64,000 bases of DNA from Boesenbergia rotunda (Eukaryota; Streptophyta; Magnoliopsida; Zingiberales; Zingiberaceae): NCBI GenBank assembly GCA_024364735.1, contig JAGFNQ010002581.1:1-64000 (forward strand), in the 5' to 3' direction. Both the position numbers and the translations under genes were made by a program. Numbering within the stretch: position 1 is the first letter of the stretch; each line of letters starts with the position of its first letter. Under the pieces are notes generated by a model, which was not told the origin of the DNA, ran no database searches, and was given only the letters and a program-made list of their open reading frames with translations. Positions 1 to 12,698 of this stretch are shown here, one piece after another.

Positions 1-442
1 ACTTTTGTTTATGATAGCATGATTTTGGAGTCTTTTGCCTCAGATGGACTTTATCTATATGTTCAAATGCTCATTGTGTGTCTATATGACTTATTCGTTA
101 TTTCTATGCTCATGCTTATGATGCCATGCTCATATGATACATCTGCCTGTTTTGTCATGCCTATATCTTTTTGCCATATGTGATCATATGCTTATCAATT
201 TTCCCTAAGATCATTGTTGTTTTGGGATACCCCTAGGGTTGAGGGGGAGTAAGGTTGAACTTAACAACCCGTCTAGACACTTTTTCGTGTTCGACAAAGG
301 GAGAGAGTGTGGTTGGTTAAGTTTAGGATGATCATGTTGTAGGGGGAGGATCTGGATTCCCCTATGATTCTAAAGTTGACAAATATTGATTGAGATACCT
401 AAACTTAAAATCGGATTGTCAAACAACAAAAAGGGGGGAGAT
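1..442 (+). mobile_element. 3' noncoding end of a SIRE/Maximus-type copia element
   Basis: No protein is seen here. The stretch ends in a purine-rich tract (about 430-442, AAAAGGGGGGAGAT) directly before an LTR that starts TGTTG at 443. This is the usual order of polypurine tract and 3' LTR in a plus-strand LTR retrotransposon. Other G-rich patches (GGGGGAG near 244 and 342) are typical of the long SIRE region downstream of pol. The rest of the element lies left of the window. Confidence 0.75.
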
Positions 443-590
443 TGTTGATGTAGTCTTGCCCTAATTGTTGTTTTGGTGTTGACATCAATTTTAGTTTAGG
501 TGGATGATCATTGATTATGATTAAGTCCTGATCGGGGATCAGGCATGACATGGATTATGATTAAGTCCTGATCGGGGATCAGGCATGGTA

Positions 591-1043
591 TGAAAAATCC
601 TAGTCTGGAGGGCTAGGTGTTGGGAAATCCTAACCTGGAGGGTTAGGTGTGAAAAATCCTAGCTTGGAGGGCTAGGTGTTGGAAAAGTCCTAGCTTAGAG
701 GGCTAGGTGAAAAGTCCTAGCTTGGAGGGCTAGGTGAAAAGTCCTAACTTGGAGGGTTAGGTGCAAATTCCCATCCTGGAGAATTAGGAGAAAAAGTCCT
801 AGCTTGGAGGGTCAGGTGCCTAGCTTGGAGGGCTAGGTTGGATGATGTTCTAACTCGGAAGGGTTGGGTGAAAAGTCCTAGCTTGGAGAGCTAGGTGAAA
901 AGTCCTAGCTTGGAGGGATAGGTGAAATGTCCTAACTTGGAGGGTTAGGTGCAAATTCCCAACTTGGAGAGTTAGATGGAAAAATCCTTAGCTTGGAGGG
1001 CTAAGGTGGATGAATTCCTAGCTTGGAGGGCTAGGGTTTAGTC
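591..1043 (+). repeat. Tandem array of a ~27-bp CTAGCTTGGAGGGCTAGG unit
   Basis: About 16 imperfect copies of a unit built as AAAGTCCTAGCTTGGAGG followed by GCTAGGTG run head to tail. Variants include AACTTGGAGGGTTAG. Each unit has a small dyad (CTAGC...GCTAGG). Upstream, at about 512-586, a 35-bp block with GATTAAGTCCTGATCGG is duplicated. Confidence 0.9.
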
Positions 1044-1670
1044 TCTGGATCGGTCTGGTGACCGATCAGGGACATTGGCATGCTGCTCCTTAGTGGATCG
1101 GACTGGTGACCGATCAGGGAGCGCACAATGAGATTGGGAATCTACTGTGTGGCTCCTGATCGGACCGGTGACCGATCAGGGAGCAGGCTGCTTCCTTGCT
1201 GCCTTGCTCCTGATCGGTCTGGTGACCGATCAGGGAGCAGACGTTGAGTGAGTTCCCTTGCTGATCAAAGTCCTAGATCGGTCCGGTGACCGATCAGGGA
1301 TCTTGGATCTGATTAAAAAATCACTGTTCATCTGCCCTGATCGGTCTGGGTGACCGATCAGGCTTCATTCTGATCGGTCTGGTGACCGATCAGGCGTGTA
1401 TAACTGGGAATCCCAGTGAAGCAGTGGATCGGTCTGGTGACCGACCCACACGTCCTGGATCGGTCCGGTGACCGATTAGGGATCTTGGATCTGATTACAG
1501 AATCACTGTTCATCTGCCCTGATCGGTCTGGGTGACCGATCAGGCTTCACTCTGATCGATCTGGTGACCGATAAGGCGTGTATAGCTGCGAGAGCTGGGA
1601 ATCCCAGCGAAGCAGTGGATCGGTCTGGTGACCGACCCACACGCCCTGGATCGGTCCGGTGACCGATCAC
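1044..1670 (+). repeat. Array of short palindromes, GATCGGTC..GACCGATC
   Basis: Around 14 copies of the dyad GATCGGTC-TGG-TGACCGATC occur, separated by 20-50 bp of partly repeated spacer. Arms are 8-10 bp and mostly perfect, with CTG/CAG extensions. A longer block containing GGATCTGATTA occurs twice (about 1303-1450 and 1488-1640), so the array grew partly by segmental duplication. Confidence 0.9.
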
Positions 1671-2692
1671 TTTAATTCAAATTGCACTGTTAGACGTGGT
1701 CAGAGCGTCTGATCGTATCCGATTCGCTGATGTTTGCTTCTGATATTTGATTTACTGTATGATTTGCTGCTCTAACAGTCTGATTAAGCTGCAGGTGACA
1801 GGGGAGGATTCAAACACTCAAGGTGAGGTCAACGAAGGCTTTCCTTGGAGCAGGTTTGTCCGATTCTCCATTTCAGGTTGCAACGGCCGAGCTGCAGACT
1901 AGAGCCGAGACTGGGGCTTGGCTAAGGGGATCTCAGGAAGACCAGAGAGGGCTCAGTGGTAGCTGGCGTTGGCAGCAAGGTAGCTGGAGGCTACGGAGGA
2001 TATTGTCACCTGATGCTGAGTGGAGAAACAAAAGGGGGGAAAATTGGCTTCGTGGAAGCAGAGTTCTGGAACTTGTGTTCTTGCACCACTTAGTGTTCTC
2101 CACAATCCGCTTGCTGCGTTCTTGAAGCTGTCATCACTTTGAGCAAGCGATCGAGAAGCAACCAATCTTTACTTGAGCACTTGAAGGAGGGAACAAGTAA
2201 CTTGGAGTCCGACAGTGGGAAGACACGAAGAAGGGTTCTTGCGTGAGATCGCCACTGGGTGGAGCTCAGGGAAGTTAGCTGTGTTTTTGTCCTTGCTAAG
2301 TGTTTGAGTAAGATCTTTCTCGCAGTTTCTTTGTGCTTAAACTTTATCCTGATTGAAACGCTGTCGAGAGGTTTCGCCACCGAGAAGGAGGTTGCGTTAT
2401 ATCCGGTGAAACCGGTGCTTGATCTTCCGACGATCAAGGGATCGCCCACCTTAAGGGCACGCCAAGGAGTAGGGGCAAGTTATCCCCGAACCTTGTAAAC
2501 CCTCTTGTTAGCGTTCTTGGCAGTTGTCTTTGTTTGATCTCATTTCTATTTTAGCTTACTGCACTTTCAGTTTCTTTTGTTTCTTCCGCTGCTGTGCTAC
2601 TGATAAGTTAAGTGCAGGAAACTTGTTAATCGCAAGTGAAAAGTGATTGGCTATATTCACCCCCCCCCTCTCTAGCCATCTCGTTTCCAACA

Positions 2693-3247
2693 GATCCAAC
2701 GGCCGAATGATCTCTGATTTGGATGAAACCTTCAGAACTTGATCAAAGTGCTTAATTAACCCTAACCCTAGCTCGGATTCACTAGATCAGTGGCGGATGG
2801 TCTAGATCTTCTCTTTTACTCAAATGGATGGTCTAGATCCCCTTGTCTTGATCCAACGGCTGGATCTTCTCCAATTTGCCCCTAAACTTCCAAATCTCAT
2901 TATGATGATCAGATCTACCTTTCCTCAGCTTGGATCCATCTGATTTGCCCTGGATGATTGAGATCTGCTTAACCTCTGAATGGACGGCTCACAGTTCTCC
3001 AGAGCTTGATCGCCTTGATCTGAGCCTAATCCTGACCATTCTTGAACTCGGTCCATGATCCTTTCATGCCTACAAAAAATAGATTGATAATTAAGTTCAA
3101 AAACATTTCAAATGTATAAAGATTTACAATAAAGCCCAAAATAAAAGTAATCTATGGAACCGAGGGTAAATTCAATGTTATGCATGTAAAATGTGGGTCA
3201 AACATGGATTTTAACATCTGAAATAATCAATAAAATAGCACTTATCA
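2693..3247 (-). repeat. 3' LTR fragment of the Athila element
   Basis: On the minus strand this begins TGATAAGTGC right after the purine tract TGTGGGGGAGT (3248-3258). It is alignable by eye with 14778-15184 of the other LTR, for example GATCCAACG near the left end and CATGATCCTTTCATGCCTAC (3054-3073). The left copy has about 150 bp of extra, internally repetitive sequence. The two LTRs are visibly diverged, which suggests an old insertion. The remainder lies left of the SIRE insertion, outside the window. Confidence 0.8.
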
Positions 3248-6200
3248 ACTCCCCCACACATAAGCTTGAGCGTCTCGCGAAACTACTAAGTATGTATCCC
3301 TTGGGTTTTCTCAAGCATAATTAGAAGCAAATGAAAAGAAATTACCTAAGGTTGTCAATTCTCAAATATCTAAGCTCTATGGATTAGTATCTCATCCTTA
3401 AATCAACAACTTAGCCTTTTAATCCTTCATGAGTCATTGAGATGAATTTAACTCACTAGCCTTTCAAGGGAAAGTTTTGGTGGCTCTCTTCTTGAGTTCT
3501 AACTTGATGATGGAAGTGGAGCTCACTCAAACACACATGCTTCTTGCACTACCATAGGCTTGATTGTTATCTAATCTCCACCATTATTCATGATTAAGAT
3601 CCACATCTACAAAAATAAGTGAAAAACATAGAAAATGGTAAAAATGAAGTGAAAGCCAAGGAAATAGAAAATTGATGGAGTGGAAGACTTGAATGCTCAA
3701 GGATGTTTCTAATGCACTTTGCTTCTCTTTACAGTCTTCTAATGAAATCAAAAGTGTGGTCGAGTAAATCTTGAACAATGCCTTTGATTTGGATGAAGAA
3801 AACCCTATTGATCTCAATGTGCCAAGTTTGCCCTTTTGTACCAACCTTGCTTCCTTCTTTTCCTTGTTCTCTCTTTTTTTTTAGAACTGCAGAAATAAAT
3901 TTCTCTTCATATCAGCTGCTTTCTTTCTCTCTAGTAAAAATCAGAATGGAAGTGGAGCAAGGCTTTGGTTCGGATGATGATCTTTCCACTAGTTTCATGG
4001 TGCCAACACTCACATTTTGTGCCACTTTGTTTCTCTTTTTTTTTTGATTTTTTTTCTCTGCTCTCTAATTTTCTAATTGTTCAATTGGAACTTTTCGGCC
4101 TTGAATTTGTATCATGGGAACTTGGAACATTAAATGACAATTAGAAAGTTAGATGCTCCAAATATATTCTTCACTAATCACTCTTGCAACTCCTTTTGAT
4201 AGACATCACCTTTAAGTTGGCACATTTTTCTTCTATTTACATTTTTTTTCTTTCAAATTCAAGCTCCACAGCGTCTCATTGCAGAATCCCGAACCATCAC
4301 TCTTCATCCTTGCACTTTTCTGGTTTCCTATCAGCAGTTAGCATCACTAGTAGTGAAGAAATCAATGACTTCACTTGAGGTTGCGGTATACACTGCATTC
4401 CTTTTTCTGCCTTGCTTAAAAATCCTAGCAGCCACATTTTCCTTTGTTCTGATCAGTAATGAATGCTCTCGACACTTTTTGACATATTCATGTGCTTCAT
4501 TCCTTGATTCACAGCCTTGAAACCCCCCAAAATTCATCTTCATCTTGATACGAACTGCCTTACTAGCTTCCACTGATTTTTCTTCTTCTTTTCTAACTGC
4601 ATTTTCAGCTTGCATTCTCAACATTTCTGATCTCCCAATTTCTGCTAACTGATGAAGAATTTTGTTCTTAATCCTTGTCAGCATCCTTGCATTGGTTTCA
4701 AATCAGATCAGTTCAGCTCAGTTCCATTACTGATCTGAATAAACTGTTCTTGGCACAGATTCTGCATTTGTTTCAAGTCTTCTGCATTTTTTTTAATTCA
4801 GACTTTACAGCTTCAATTTAGACTTTCAACAAAGTGTTGTTGATCTCCACTTCCCTACTCAGACCTCCCAATTCTTGATCCAAACCTTGTTAACCGAATC
4901 ATGCTTCACAGATTTTTCTTTTGGCACACAATTTCTCCTCTCTTAGGCTAGCTAACTTTCTCATCTCTATCAACTGATCTGCAGCTGATATACTCATCAC
5001 TTTTGATGCATTTGTAAACTCAATGCCGAATTCACAGCCTCTGAAACTCAGATTCATCTTCAAGTTGATACACTCTTAGTCCCACTAGTATTCAAACTGA
5101 TTTTGAAATTTTGTTTCTAGCTGTATTTTCTTCACTGATTTTCTTAATCTTGCTGCCTTCCATAGTCTCTCATAGCTGTCGAATGACTGATGCTTAAACC
5201 TTACCAGCAATCCTTGCAATTCAATTTAGTTTCGGCTTCAAATCAGTTCAGCTTCAACTCAGATTAGCTGCTTAATACAGCTGCAGTTCATCTTGGTCAC
5301 TGCGTGCCATTTGAACTTTGGCACAAATTCTACCTTCTTCATGGAAATTAACCTTGGTACAACAGTTTGGATCTTCACATTATGGTCAAGAGTATGAATA
5401 CTTTAATTGGTTTCCTCTTTAACTACTTCCCTTTCTTGCAACTCAACTTGGCGCATTGATTTCTTTTCATTTTTTTTTCTTTTAAGTTCACCGAATTCAG
5501 CTTTTCACAGACTTCTCAATTCTCAGCAGATATCCTTGCAATTCAGTTCAGAATTTCCGGCTTCTAACCTCTCAGTTTTAGCTCAGCTTCTTCTCAGCTT
5601 TTACAAGGTGTTGCTGATCTTCACATAAATTTCTCCATTTTGGCTCAGATATTTTTTTTTTTGAAATGGCACATCTCCTGACCACTTCTCTTGACCTTTG
5701 TTTGTGTGCCATTTTTTTTAAGTTCATCGAATTCAGATTTCTTCATTGATTTCCACTTGAATCTTCAAAGCATAATACGGAATTTAGATCTCCAATTGCT
5801 TCCATCTGTCTTGCAACTTCACTTGGCACCTTTTGAGTCAACCTCACAAAAAAAAATTTCTCTTTGAAATTAAATGCATCCTTGCTACAAATTGATTCCA
5901 AAACACTAATCACTCCCCCACACTTAATCCTTTGTCCGTCTCGGGCAAAGTAGCATCAAGAAAACATCCCAAGGAAACATATCCATAGAAAAAGTGAGAT
6001 TAGGTAGGGAAAATGAGAAATATGAATTGATACAAGGGAAATTTAGAAAAATTGATATGAGATGAGAAGCAAAATGATTTATCTCTATAAATGTGATCAA
6101 ATCATCGAAATATGGTTTTGAAAGAACCTAAGCAAGTTCTAGAGTACAATGACATATGTGTATCACAAAAGTAAGGCTAATTCTCACTAGGTGCAAATAA

Positions 6201-6536
6201 TCCATCTCAAGTCATCAATTAAGAATCTAAAGCAAAGTAGTACTCAAGCATCCAAGAATTCATCCATGAGCTCAAACCTTAAGTTTTAACAACCAAATTT
6301 AATTTATTTTCAAAAGCCTCTAAAATGCTATGGAGATAACCTAGGGGGATACATTTATTTACTAAGAACGAAAGTGCTAAAAGAATTAACATGATATTTA
6401 CAAATTCTATTTATTCATTCTATGTTGCCTAAGAATTTATTATCAACTACTCACTTCAAAAAGAGAAAAATTTATTCCTAGAAACATGAAAATGATATGT
6501 ACAATGAAATGTAAATGTAGAGAAAGTGGACTCCCC
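3248..6536 (-). other. Athila 3' noncoding region with polypurine tract
   Basis: This 3.3-kb stretch between integrase and 3' LTR has no long open frame, so no env-like gene can be supported. It ends (minus strand) in the purine tract next to the LTR. A second, very similar purine module, with CGAGACGGACAAAGG followed by GTGTGGGGGAG, lies at about 5910-5950. The middle (3780-5870) is rich in short pyrimidine tracts and recurring CTTGGCAC/TTCAGC words. Parts of it match, in inverted orientation, the second Athila copy at 21300-21720 and 48985-49556. Confidence 0.7.
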
Positions 6537-8168
6537 TTAAGTTGGGTAGATAGCGTCTTTGATGTACAAATCATCCACCTCTAGCTCCTTTAGTTCTTCA
6601 AAATACTTTTTGAGCCGGTGGCCATTGACTTTCCACACAAATCCATTAGCTTCGTCCCTAATTTCAACAACTCCATAGGGAAAAATGTTAGTTACAATAA
6701 AAGGACCTTCCCACCTTAACCTTAACTTACCTCTTATCAATTTGAGCCTTGATTTATACAATAAGACCTTGTCACCAATTTTGAAGTCTTTTTTCAAGAT
6801 GTGCTTGTCATGGAAATTCTTGGTCTTTTCCTTGTAAATCCTTGAATTTTCGAATGCTTCTAGCCGAGTTTCTTCAAGTTCTTGAAGTTGCAATTTTCTT
6901 TCTTCCCCTACCTTGGTAGCATCGAAATTACAAGCTTTCACCGCCCAATATGTCTTGTGCTCTATTTCCACGGGGAGGTGACAAGCCTTACCATAAACCA
7001 AGCGGTAGGGAGACATGCCAATAGGTGTCTTAAATGCTGTTCTGTAGGCCCAAAGTGCGTCATCTAATCTTTTGCTTCAATCTTTCCTAGTGGGCCCAAC
7101 TGTCTTCTCCAAAATGGATTTTATCTCTCTGTTGGAAATCTCAGCCTGCCCATTTGTTTGGGGATGATAGGATGTAGAAACTTTAAGCACCACCCCATAT
7201 TTACTCAGCAGTGCCTTCATGTGTTTGTTGCAGAAATGAGATCCTTGGTCACTAATTATTGCTCTTGGAATTCCAAACCTGCAGAAAATGTGTGACCTAA
7301 CAAAACTACAAACAACAAAAGAATCATCAGTTTTAGAGGGAATGGCCTCCACCCATTTTGAAACATAATCCACAGCAAGAAAAATATACAGATAACCATA
7401 AGATGCAGGAAAAGCTCCCATAAAATCTATCCCCAAAACATCAAAAATCTCACAATAAAGTATAGCATGTTGGGGCATCTCATGTCTTGCTCCTATGTTC
7501 CCAGTTTGCTGACATCTATCACAATTTTTATAAAAGACATATGAATCATGAAAAAGGGTGGGCCAGTATAATCCACACTCTAGCACTTTCCTAGCAGTTC
7601 TCTGGGGTCCAAAATGCCCCCCACAAGCTGATGAATGACAAAATGTAAGGACAGAAGAAAACTCATGATCTGGTACGCATCTCCTAATTATTTGGTCATT
7701 ACAAAATTTCCATAAATAAGGATCATCCCACACATAAAACTTTGCATCACTTTTGAGTTTATCTTTTTGAGCCTTAGAAAATTGAGTGGGAAATACATGT
7801 GCAACTAGAAAATTAACTAGGTCTGCATACCACGGTGTCTCACCATGCACTGCAATCAAGTGCTCATCTCTGAAATCATCGTCAATGGTGGTAGGAGATC
7901 CATCTCCTTCAAGTCTGCTCAAATGATCTGCAACTAGGTTTTCTTTTCCACTTCTATCTTTGATCTCCAGGTCAAATTCTTGGAGTAGGAGCATCCATCT
8001 GATCAATCTAGGTTTTGCATCAGGCTTTTTCAACAAATATTTCAGAGCTGCATGATCAGAAAAAATAATAACATGTGAGCACAATAAGTAAGATCTGAAT
8101 CTATCCAAAGCAAAAACAATGGCAAGAAGCTCCTTTTCTAGTAGTGGTGTAGTTTGCTTGGGCGGCAT
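6537..8168 (-). pseudogene. Athila RNase H end and integrase, one stop
   Basis: The frame from 8168 gives the C-terminal part of RNase H (EKELLAIVFALDRFRSYLL), then an integrase. The integrase has an H-C-C zinc-binding region (GGHFGPQRTARK...CDRCQ) and the catalytic triad in GIDFMG, ISDQGSHF and NGQAE. The frame stops at TGA 7077-7079, where related integrases have Trp. It then continues in the same frame through DDALWAYRTAF and the conserved MSPYRLVYGKACHLPVE to a natural stop at 6537. A Trp-to-stop change is therefore the only break seen here. Integrase would insert the cDNA into the genome. As written, the protein would lose its C-terminal third. Confidence 0.88.
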
Positions 8169-10878
8169 CTAGGGTTTTGGAGGCGTAGCAAATGACATGA
8201 AGTGCTCCATCAACTTTCTGTGCTAGAACAGCTCCCACTGCAAAATTAGAGGCATCACACATTAATTCAAATGGCAAATTCCAATCAGGTGATTTAATGA
8301 TAGGAGCTGAGGTAAGAGCCTCCCTGAGTCTGTGAAAAGCTTCCTTGCATTTATCATCAAAATGAAACTCAACATCTTTCTGCAAAAGTCGTGTCAAGGG
8401 TCGAGCAATTAAGCTGAAGTCTCTAATAAATCTGCTGTAGAAACCAGCATGTCCAAGAAAAGCACGAACATCCCATACGCATACGGGGTAAGATAAAGAA
8501 GAAATAACACTGATTTTTGCAGGATCTACCTCTATACCTTTCCGAGAGACTATATGTCCAAATACAATCCCATGCTCTACCATGAAGTGGCATTTCTCAA
8601 AATTAAGAACAAGGTTAGTTTCAATGCAACGATGTAAAAACCTAGACAAATTATCTAAGCATGAATCAAAAGACGTGCCAAATACTGAAAAATCATCCAT
8701 GAATATCTCCATACAATCCTCTAGCAACTCACCAAATTTACTTACCATGCATCTCTGAAATATACCGGGTGCGTTGCAGAGTCCGAAGAGCATACGTCTG
8801 TAGGCAAAAGTGCCAAAGGGGCAAGTGAAGGTAGTCTTCTCCTGGTCCTCTGGATCTATGTAAATCTGAAAGTAGCCTGAAAATCCATCCAAGAAACAAT
8901 AATGCGACTTTCCTGCCAGTCTCTCAAGCATCTGATCAATAAAGGGTAAAGGGAAGTGATCTTTTCTTGTGACCTTGTTGAGCTTCCTGTAATCAATGCA
9001 GACTCTCCAGGAATTCTTAACTCTGGTGGGCACTAGTTCATTGCTTTCATCTGCCACCACGGTCACTCTAGAATTCTTGGGCACCACGTGAATAGGACTA
9101 CCCCACTGACTGTCAGAAATAGGGTAAATGATACCTGCCTGTAGAAGTCGAGTCACCTCTTTCTTTACAACATCCAAAATAAGTGGATTAAGTCTCCTCT
9201 GTGGCTGCCTCACGGGTTTGACATTTTCTTCCAAAAATATCCTATGCATACAGATAGCTGGGCTAATACCTGGTATATCTGATAGAGTCCACCCAATTGC
9301 CTTCTTGTAGTGGCTCAGGACTTGCAATAATTTTTCTTCTTGCTCTGACTCCAAATGCTGTGCAATAATCACGGGAAAAGTCTGCTCCTCTCCTAGGTAT
9401 GCATACTTCAAATGGCATGGTAGTGGCTTCAGTTCACTCTGGTCTTCCTCAGTAGAAATAGGTGATCCTTGGGGCTCTGTGCAATCCCCTACACTTTGAA
9501 TCTCAGTAGAAATAAGTGATCCTTGGGGTTCTGTGTAATCCCCTACACCTAGAAAAACCTCTTCAGCTGGAAATGCATCTGAAATATCTTCTGAAAAATC
9601 CTCAGTCTCAGCTGTAAATACTCTCTCAACCTCCTCTGAATATATAGCTCCTCTAGAAAAATCATGTAGAAATCCCTCAGGCTCTAACTCTGTATCCACC
9701 AACTCCTCAAGAATATCCATGCTCATAATGGAGTGATCCTCTCTCGGATGCTTCATAGCATCGAAAAGGCTAAACTGAACCACCGTGTCTCCAATCTCCA
9801 TGGAAAGTGTACTAGCATATACATCTATCTTGGTTCTAGCAGTCTTCAGAAATGGTCTTCCTAAAATAAGTGTAGAACGGTGTGCAAGATAATCTCCCTC
9901 CATATCTAAGATATAAAAATCTGCAGGAAATATTAGCTCCTTTACCTTCACCAAAATATCTTCAATCATACCAGCTGGGTGGGTCTGGCTCCTGTCTGCT
10001 AGTTGTATCACTACGCCAGTAGGCTGTAAAGGGCCTATACCAAACATCTGAAATACTGACCTAGGCATCACATTTATGGAAGCTCCTAAATCTAACATGG
10101 CATCATGGAATGTGGTGCTTCCTATCTCACATGAAACAGTAAATACCCCTGGGTCTTCACACTTCTGAGGAATGGAGTGGATAAGTGCTGAAATATTTTT
10201 CCCAAATCTGACCAACTCATTTCCCTTAAGTTTCTTCTTGTGAACACAAAGATCTTTCAAAAACTTGGCATACTTAGGAATCTGTTTAATCATGGTGAAC
10301 AAAGGTACATTCATCTCTACTTTACTGAAAAGTTCCACTAGCTCGTTGTATTCCTTAGCCTTCTCCTCCTCCACTTGTCTTTTGGCTTGTGTTTTCCGCT
10401 GTGGAAAGGGTAAGGGAACCCTCAATTCATCTTCTTTGGCCGGAAGTGGAGGGGCTGATTTCTGGGTTGCTGTCCCATGCGAAGTAGCTGCTGTAAAATC
10501 TGTCTCGGCACTAATTTCTCCTCCGTTTTCCACCAAAATTGCAGGATTACTTGAGGAAAGAGTTGGGCACGGACTAGGGGTGAAACCAACTGATTTTGAA
10601 GTCGTTTCAGGGCTGATTTGAGCTAGAAATGGAGGTGCTGCCCTGTTTTTAGAAATTTCAGCTCTTGGACCATTTTGAGATGATGTAACCTTCCCACTCC
10701 TCAAAGTAATAGCACTCACGTTTCCTTTCGGATTGGGAACAGCTTGGGAAGGTAGTTGGCTTGATCCTTGAGCTTGACTTTGATTTATCCCACTAGCCAA
10801 TTGACCCATTTGCCTCTCGAGGTTTTGTATGGTGGGAAACATTTGTTGAAACATTTCTTCTACCCTCTGTTGTGACAC
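8101..10878 (-). pseudogene. Athila pol: protease, reverse transcriptase, RNase H
   Basis: This 925-residue frame starts in the gag-pol linker. The aspartic protease lies around residues 250-370 (LDLGASINVMPRSVF, then ADRSQTHPAG and LGRPFLKTA). An acidic linker with two EPQGS repeats follows. The RT comes next (VCIDYRKLNKVT, FSGYFQI, FGTFAYRRMLFGLCNAP, catalytic IFMDDFSVFG). The start of RNase H is MCDASNFAVGAVLAQ. Near 8130 one extra base shifts the frame, and RNase H resumes in the frame of the next entry. The 5' side joins gag without a clean start, as expected for one gag-pol frame. RT copies element RNA into cDNA and RNase H removes the RNA strand. Confidence 0.92.
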
Positions 10879-12527
10879 ATTTCCTCCACTAGAGCCTCCA
10901 TAGCTTCCTTGGTTAGCAAAGTGCCTTGATTGACCTTGAAATGCAGAAGTCGGCTGAAATTGCTGAACTTGTTGAGAACCTTGAAAATGGGGTTGTTGGG
11001 GCTGATAGGAAGGTTGAATTGGCTATTGATAGGGCTGATAAGAAGGTGGAAATGACTGAAAACCTTGCTAAGAGTTATATCCTTGAAAAATATGGTTCTG
11101 AAGTGGAAAAATCTATGGTGAGGACTGAATTTGCATAGGCTGGAAACTTGGATTGTAGGGCTGTGAGGGTTGGAAATTTTACTGGTTTTGAGGTTAGAAA
11201 GATTGAAATGATTGAAAACCTTGCTGCCCTTGCTGATATGGCTGGAATTGAGGTTGGAATTGCTGAAATGGCGGCTGAAACTGCTGAAACGTTGGCTGAA
11301 ATGTAGGCTGAAAATTCTGGTTCGAAGGCTGAAAAACATGCTGATTTTGTTGTGCTTGCTAGGGCTGCTGTGATGTTTGCTGCTGAGGGTTCTGTTGGTA
11401 GAAAGAGTTCCTGTACCTCATATTTGGATGATCCCTCCAACCGGGATTATAAGTAGAGGAGTAAGGGTTGTTTCTTGCTTGAAATTGTCCCCTAACCAAT
11501 GCCGCTAGTGACTCATCTTGTTGGAGGTTGGGACATGAATCTGAATTGTGTTCTTGGCTAGCGCAAATGCCACATACACTCATCACTTGACTTGATTGTG
11601 GAGGTACTGAAGGAGTTGAATTTTGCCTTGCAATATTTAGTTCAATTTGCATAACCGCTGATGTGAGCTCTATCAATGCATTCTTAACCTCCTTTTGATC
11701 AGTAGGAACTACCTGAACTTCACCCACTCCTCTGGTGGTCAATGCTCTGCTTCCAAATTGTTGTGAGTTCTCAGCCATATTAGAAATGAGCTCCCTAGCT
11801 TGATCTGGCATTTTGTTCACTAGGGCTCCTCCAGCTGCAGCATCTATCATAATCCTGTCCATCTGCAACAATCCCTCATAAAAATACTGAATCAGAAGCT
11901 GCTCGCTGATCTGATGCTGGGGGCAACTTGAACACAGTTTGTTGAATCTCTTCCAGTAGTCATAAAGTGTCTCACCCACCACTTGCTGAATGCCACAAAT
12001 GCTTTTTCTAATAATTGCTATTCTGGAGGCTGGGAAATATTTTTCCAAAAATGCTTTCTTCATCGAAATCCAACTAGACACATGCCCAGTGGGTAAGTAG
12101 TAGAACTAATCCTTTGCTACTCTTGTCAGTGTAAAGGAAAAGCTCTCAGCTTAATATCTTCTTCTGAAATGCCCTGAGGCTTCATAGTGGAGCATACAAC
12201 GTGAAACTCATGCAGGTGTCTATTTGGATCTTCTCCAGATAATCCTTGAAACTTGGGCAGCAAATGGATGAGTCCAGATCTAATCTCAAAATCACCAACA
12301 AGCTCTGGATAAGCAATGCTGGAATACTGAAATGTAGCATCTGGTGCTGCGAGTTCCTTCATAGTCTTCTGGTGGTCTGCCATGATACTGCCTGAATGAG
12401 TGGGAATAGTCTGAAGAGGAGGAATATCAGTAGTCTCTGAAAGTATGCCATGGTTCCTCCTTGCTCTGAAAGTCCTCTCAATTTCAGGGTCAAATTCTAC
12501 AAGATCACCACCTGTAGATCTGGTCAT
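10879..12527 (-). pseudogene. Athila gag, multiple stops and a frameshift
   Basis: Gag begins at ATG 12527 (MTRSTGGDLVEFDPEIERTF), about 150 bp inside the PBS. It reads to LRAFPLH and then shifts frame near 12140 with a TAG shortly after (about 12108). It continues as 12081-11359 (capsid part, then a CCHC knuckle read as CGICASQEHNSDSC). Downstream is a Gln/Phe-rich, low-complexity segment with at least five stops (TAG or TAA) at positions where the repeat expects Gln (for example 11357-11359, ~11188, ~11070, ~11022). Gag would form the virus-like particle. This copy cannot make a full protein. Confidence 0.82.
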
Positions 12528-12674
12528 AAAACCAAAAACAAATCGAAGTAAAAATAGATAAAAAGATGAAACAAATAAAATCAGATCACCAGATATAACA
12601 GTAAGCACAAAATGAATCAAGAAAGATATGAAATAAGCGTACAAGCAAAAATCAAACAAATCAACTACTAGCTT

Positions 12675-12691
12675 CCCCGGCAACGATGCCA
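12675..12691 (-). other. Primer binding site, tRNA-Asp type
   Basis: On the minus strand TGGCATCGTTGCCGGGG lies 7-8 bases after the 5' LTR end. It differs by one base from the TGGCGCCGTTGCCGGGG form described for Athila/Calypso elements, which is complementary to the 3' end of tRNA-Asp. Confidence 0.85.
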
Positions 12692-12698
12692 AAAATTT

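Larger units (their letters stand above)
443..2692 (+). mobile_element. 3' LTR of SIRE-type copia element (2.25 kb)
   Basis: The LTR starts TGTTG after a polypurine tract and ends CAACA, giving a 5-bp terminal inverted repeat. Near its 3' end is the C-rich stretch followed by CTCTCTAGCC that is common at SIRE LTR ends (2659-2676). Two internal arrays fill much of it: a CTAGCTTGGAGGGCTAGG array (about 591-1043) and a GATCGGTC/GACCGATC dyad array (about 1044-1670). It is inserted in an Athila LTR, whose sequence resumes at 2693. The five bases after it are GATCC, a candidate target duplication whose partner is outside the window. Open frames within it match no known protein and are treated as chance. 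Confidence 0.85.

Noticed and set aside
591..1670. Spaced repeats resembling a CRISPR array
   Set aside because: Plant LTR context, variable spacers that are themselves repeats, and no cas genes.
1823..2498. Open frames in the SIRE LTR
   Set aside because: They overlap in several frames on both strands, lie within an LTR with clear ends and match no recognised protein.
2755..2775. CCCTAACCCTA, telomere-like
   Set aside because: Only two units, within an Athila LTR, and present as CCCTAGCTCGG context in the other LTR as well.
3248..6536. Env-like gene in the Athila 3' region
   Set aside because: Some Athila elements have one, but only short frames without signal peptide or membrane segments are seen here.
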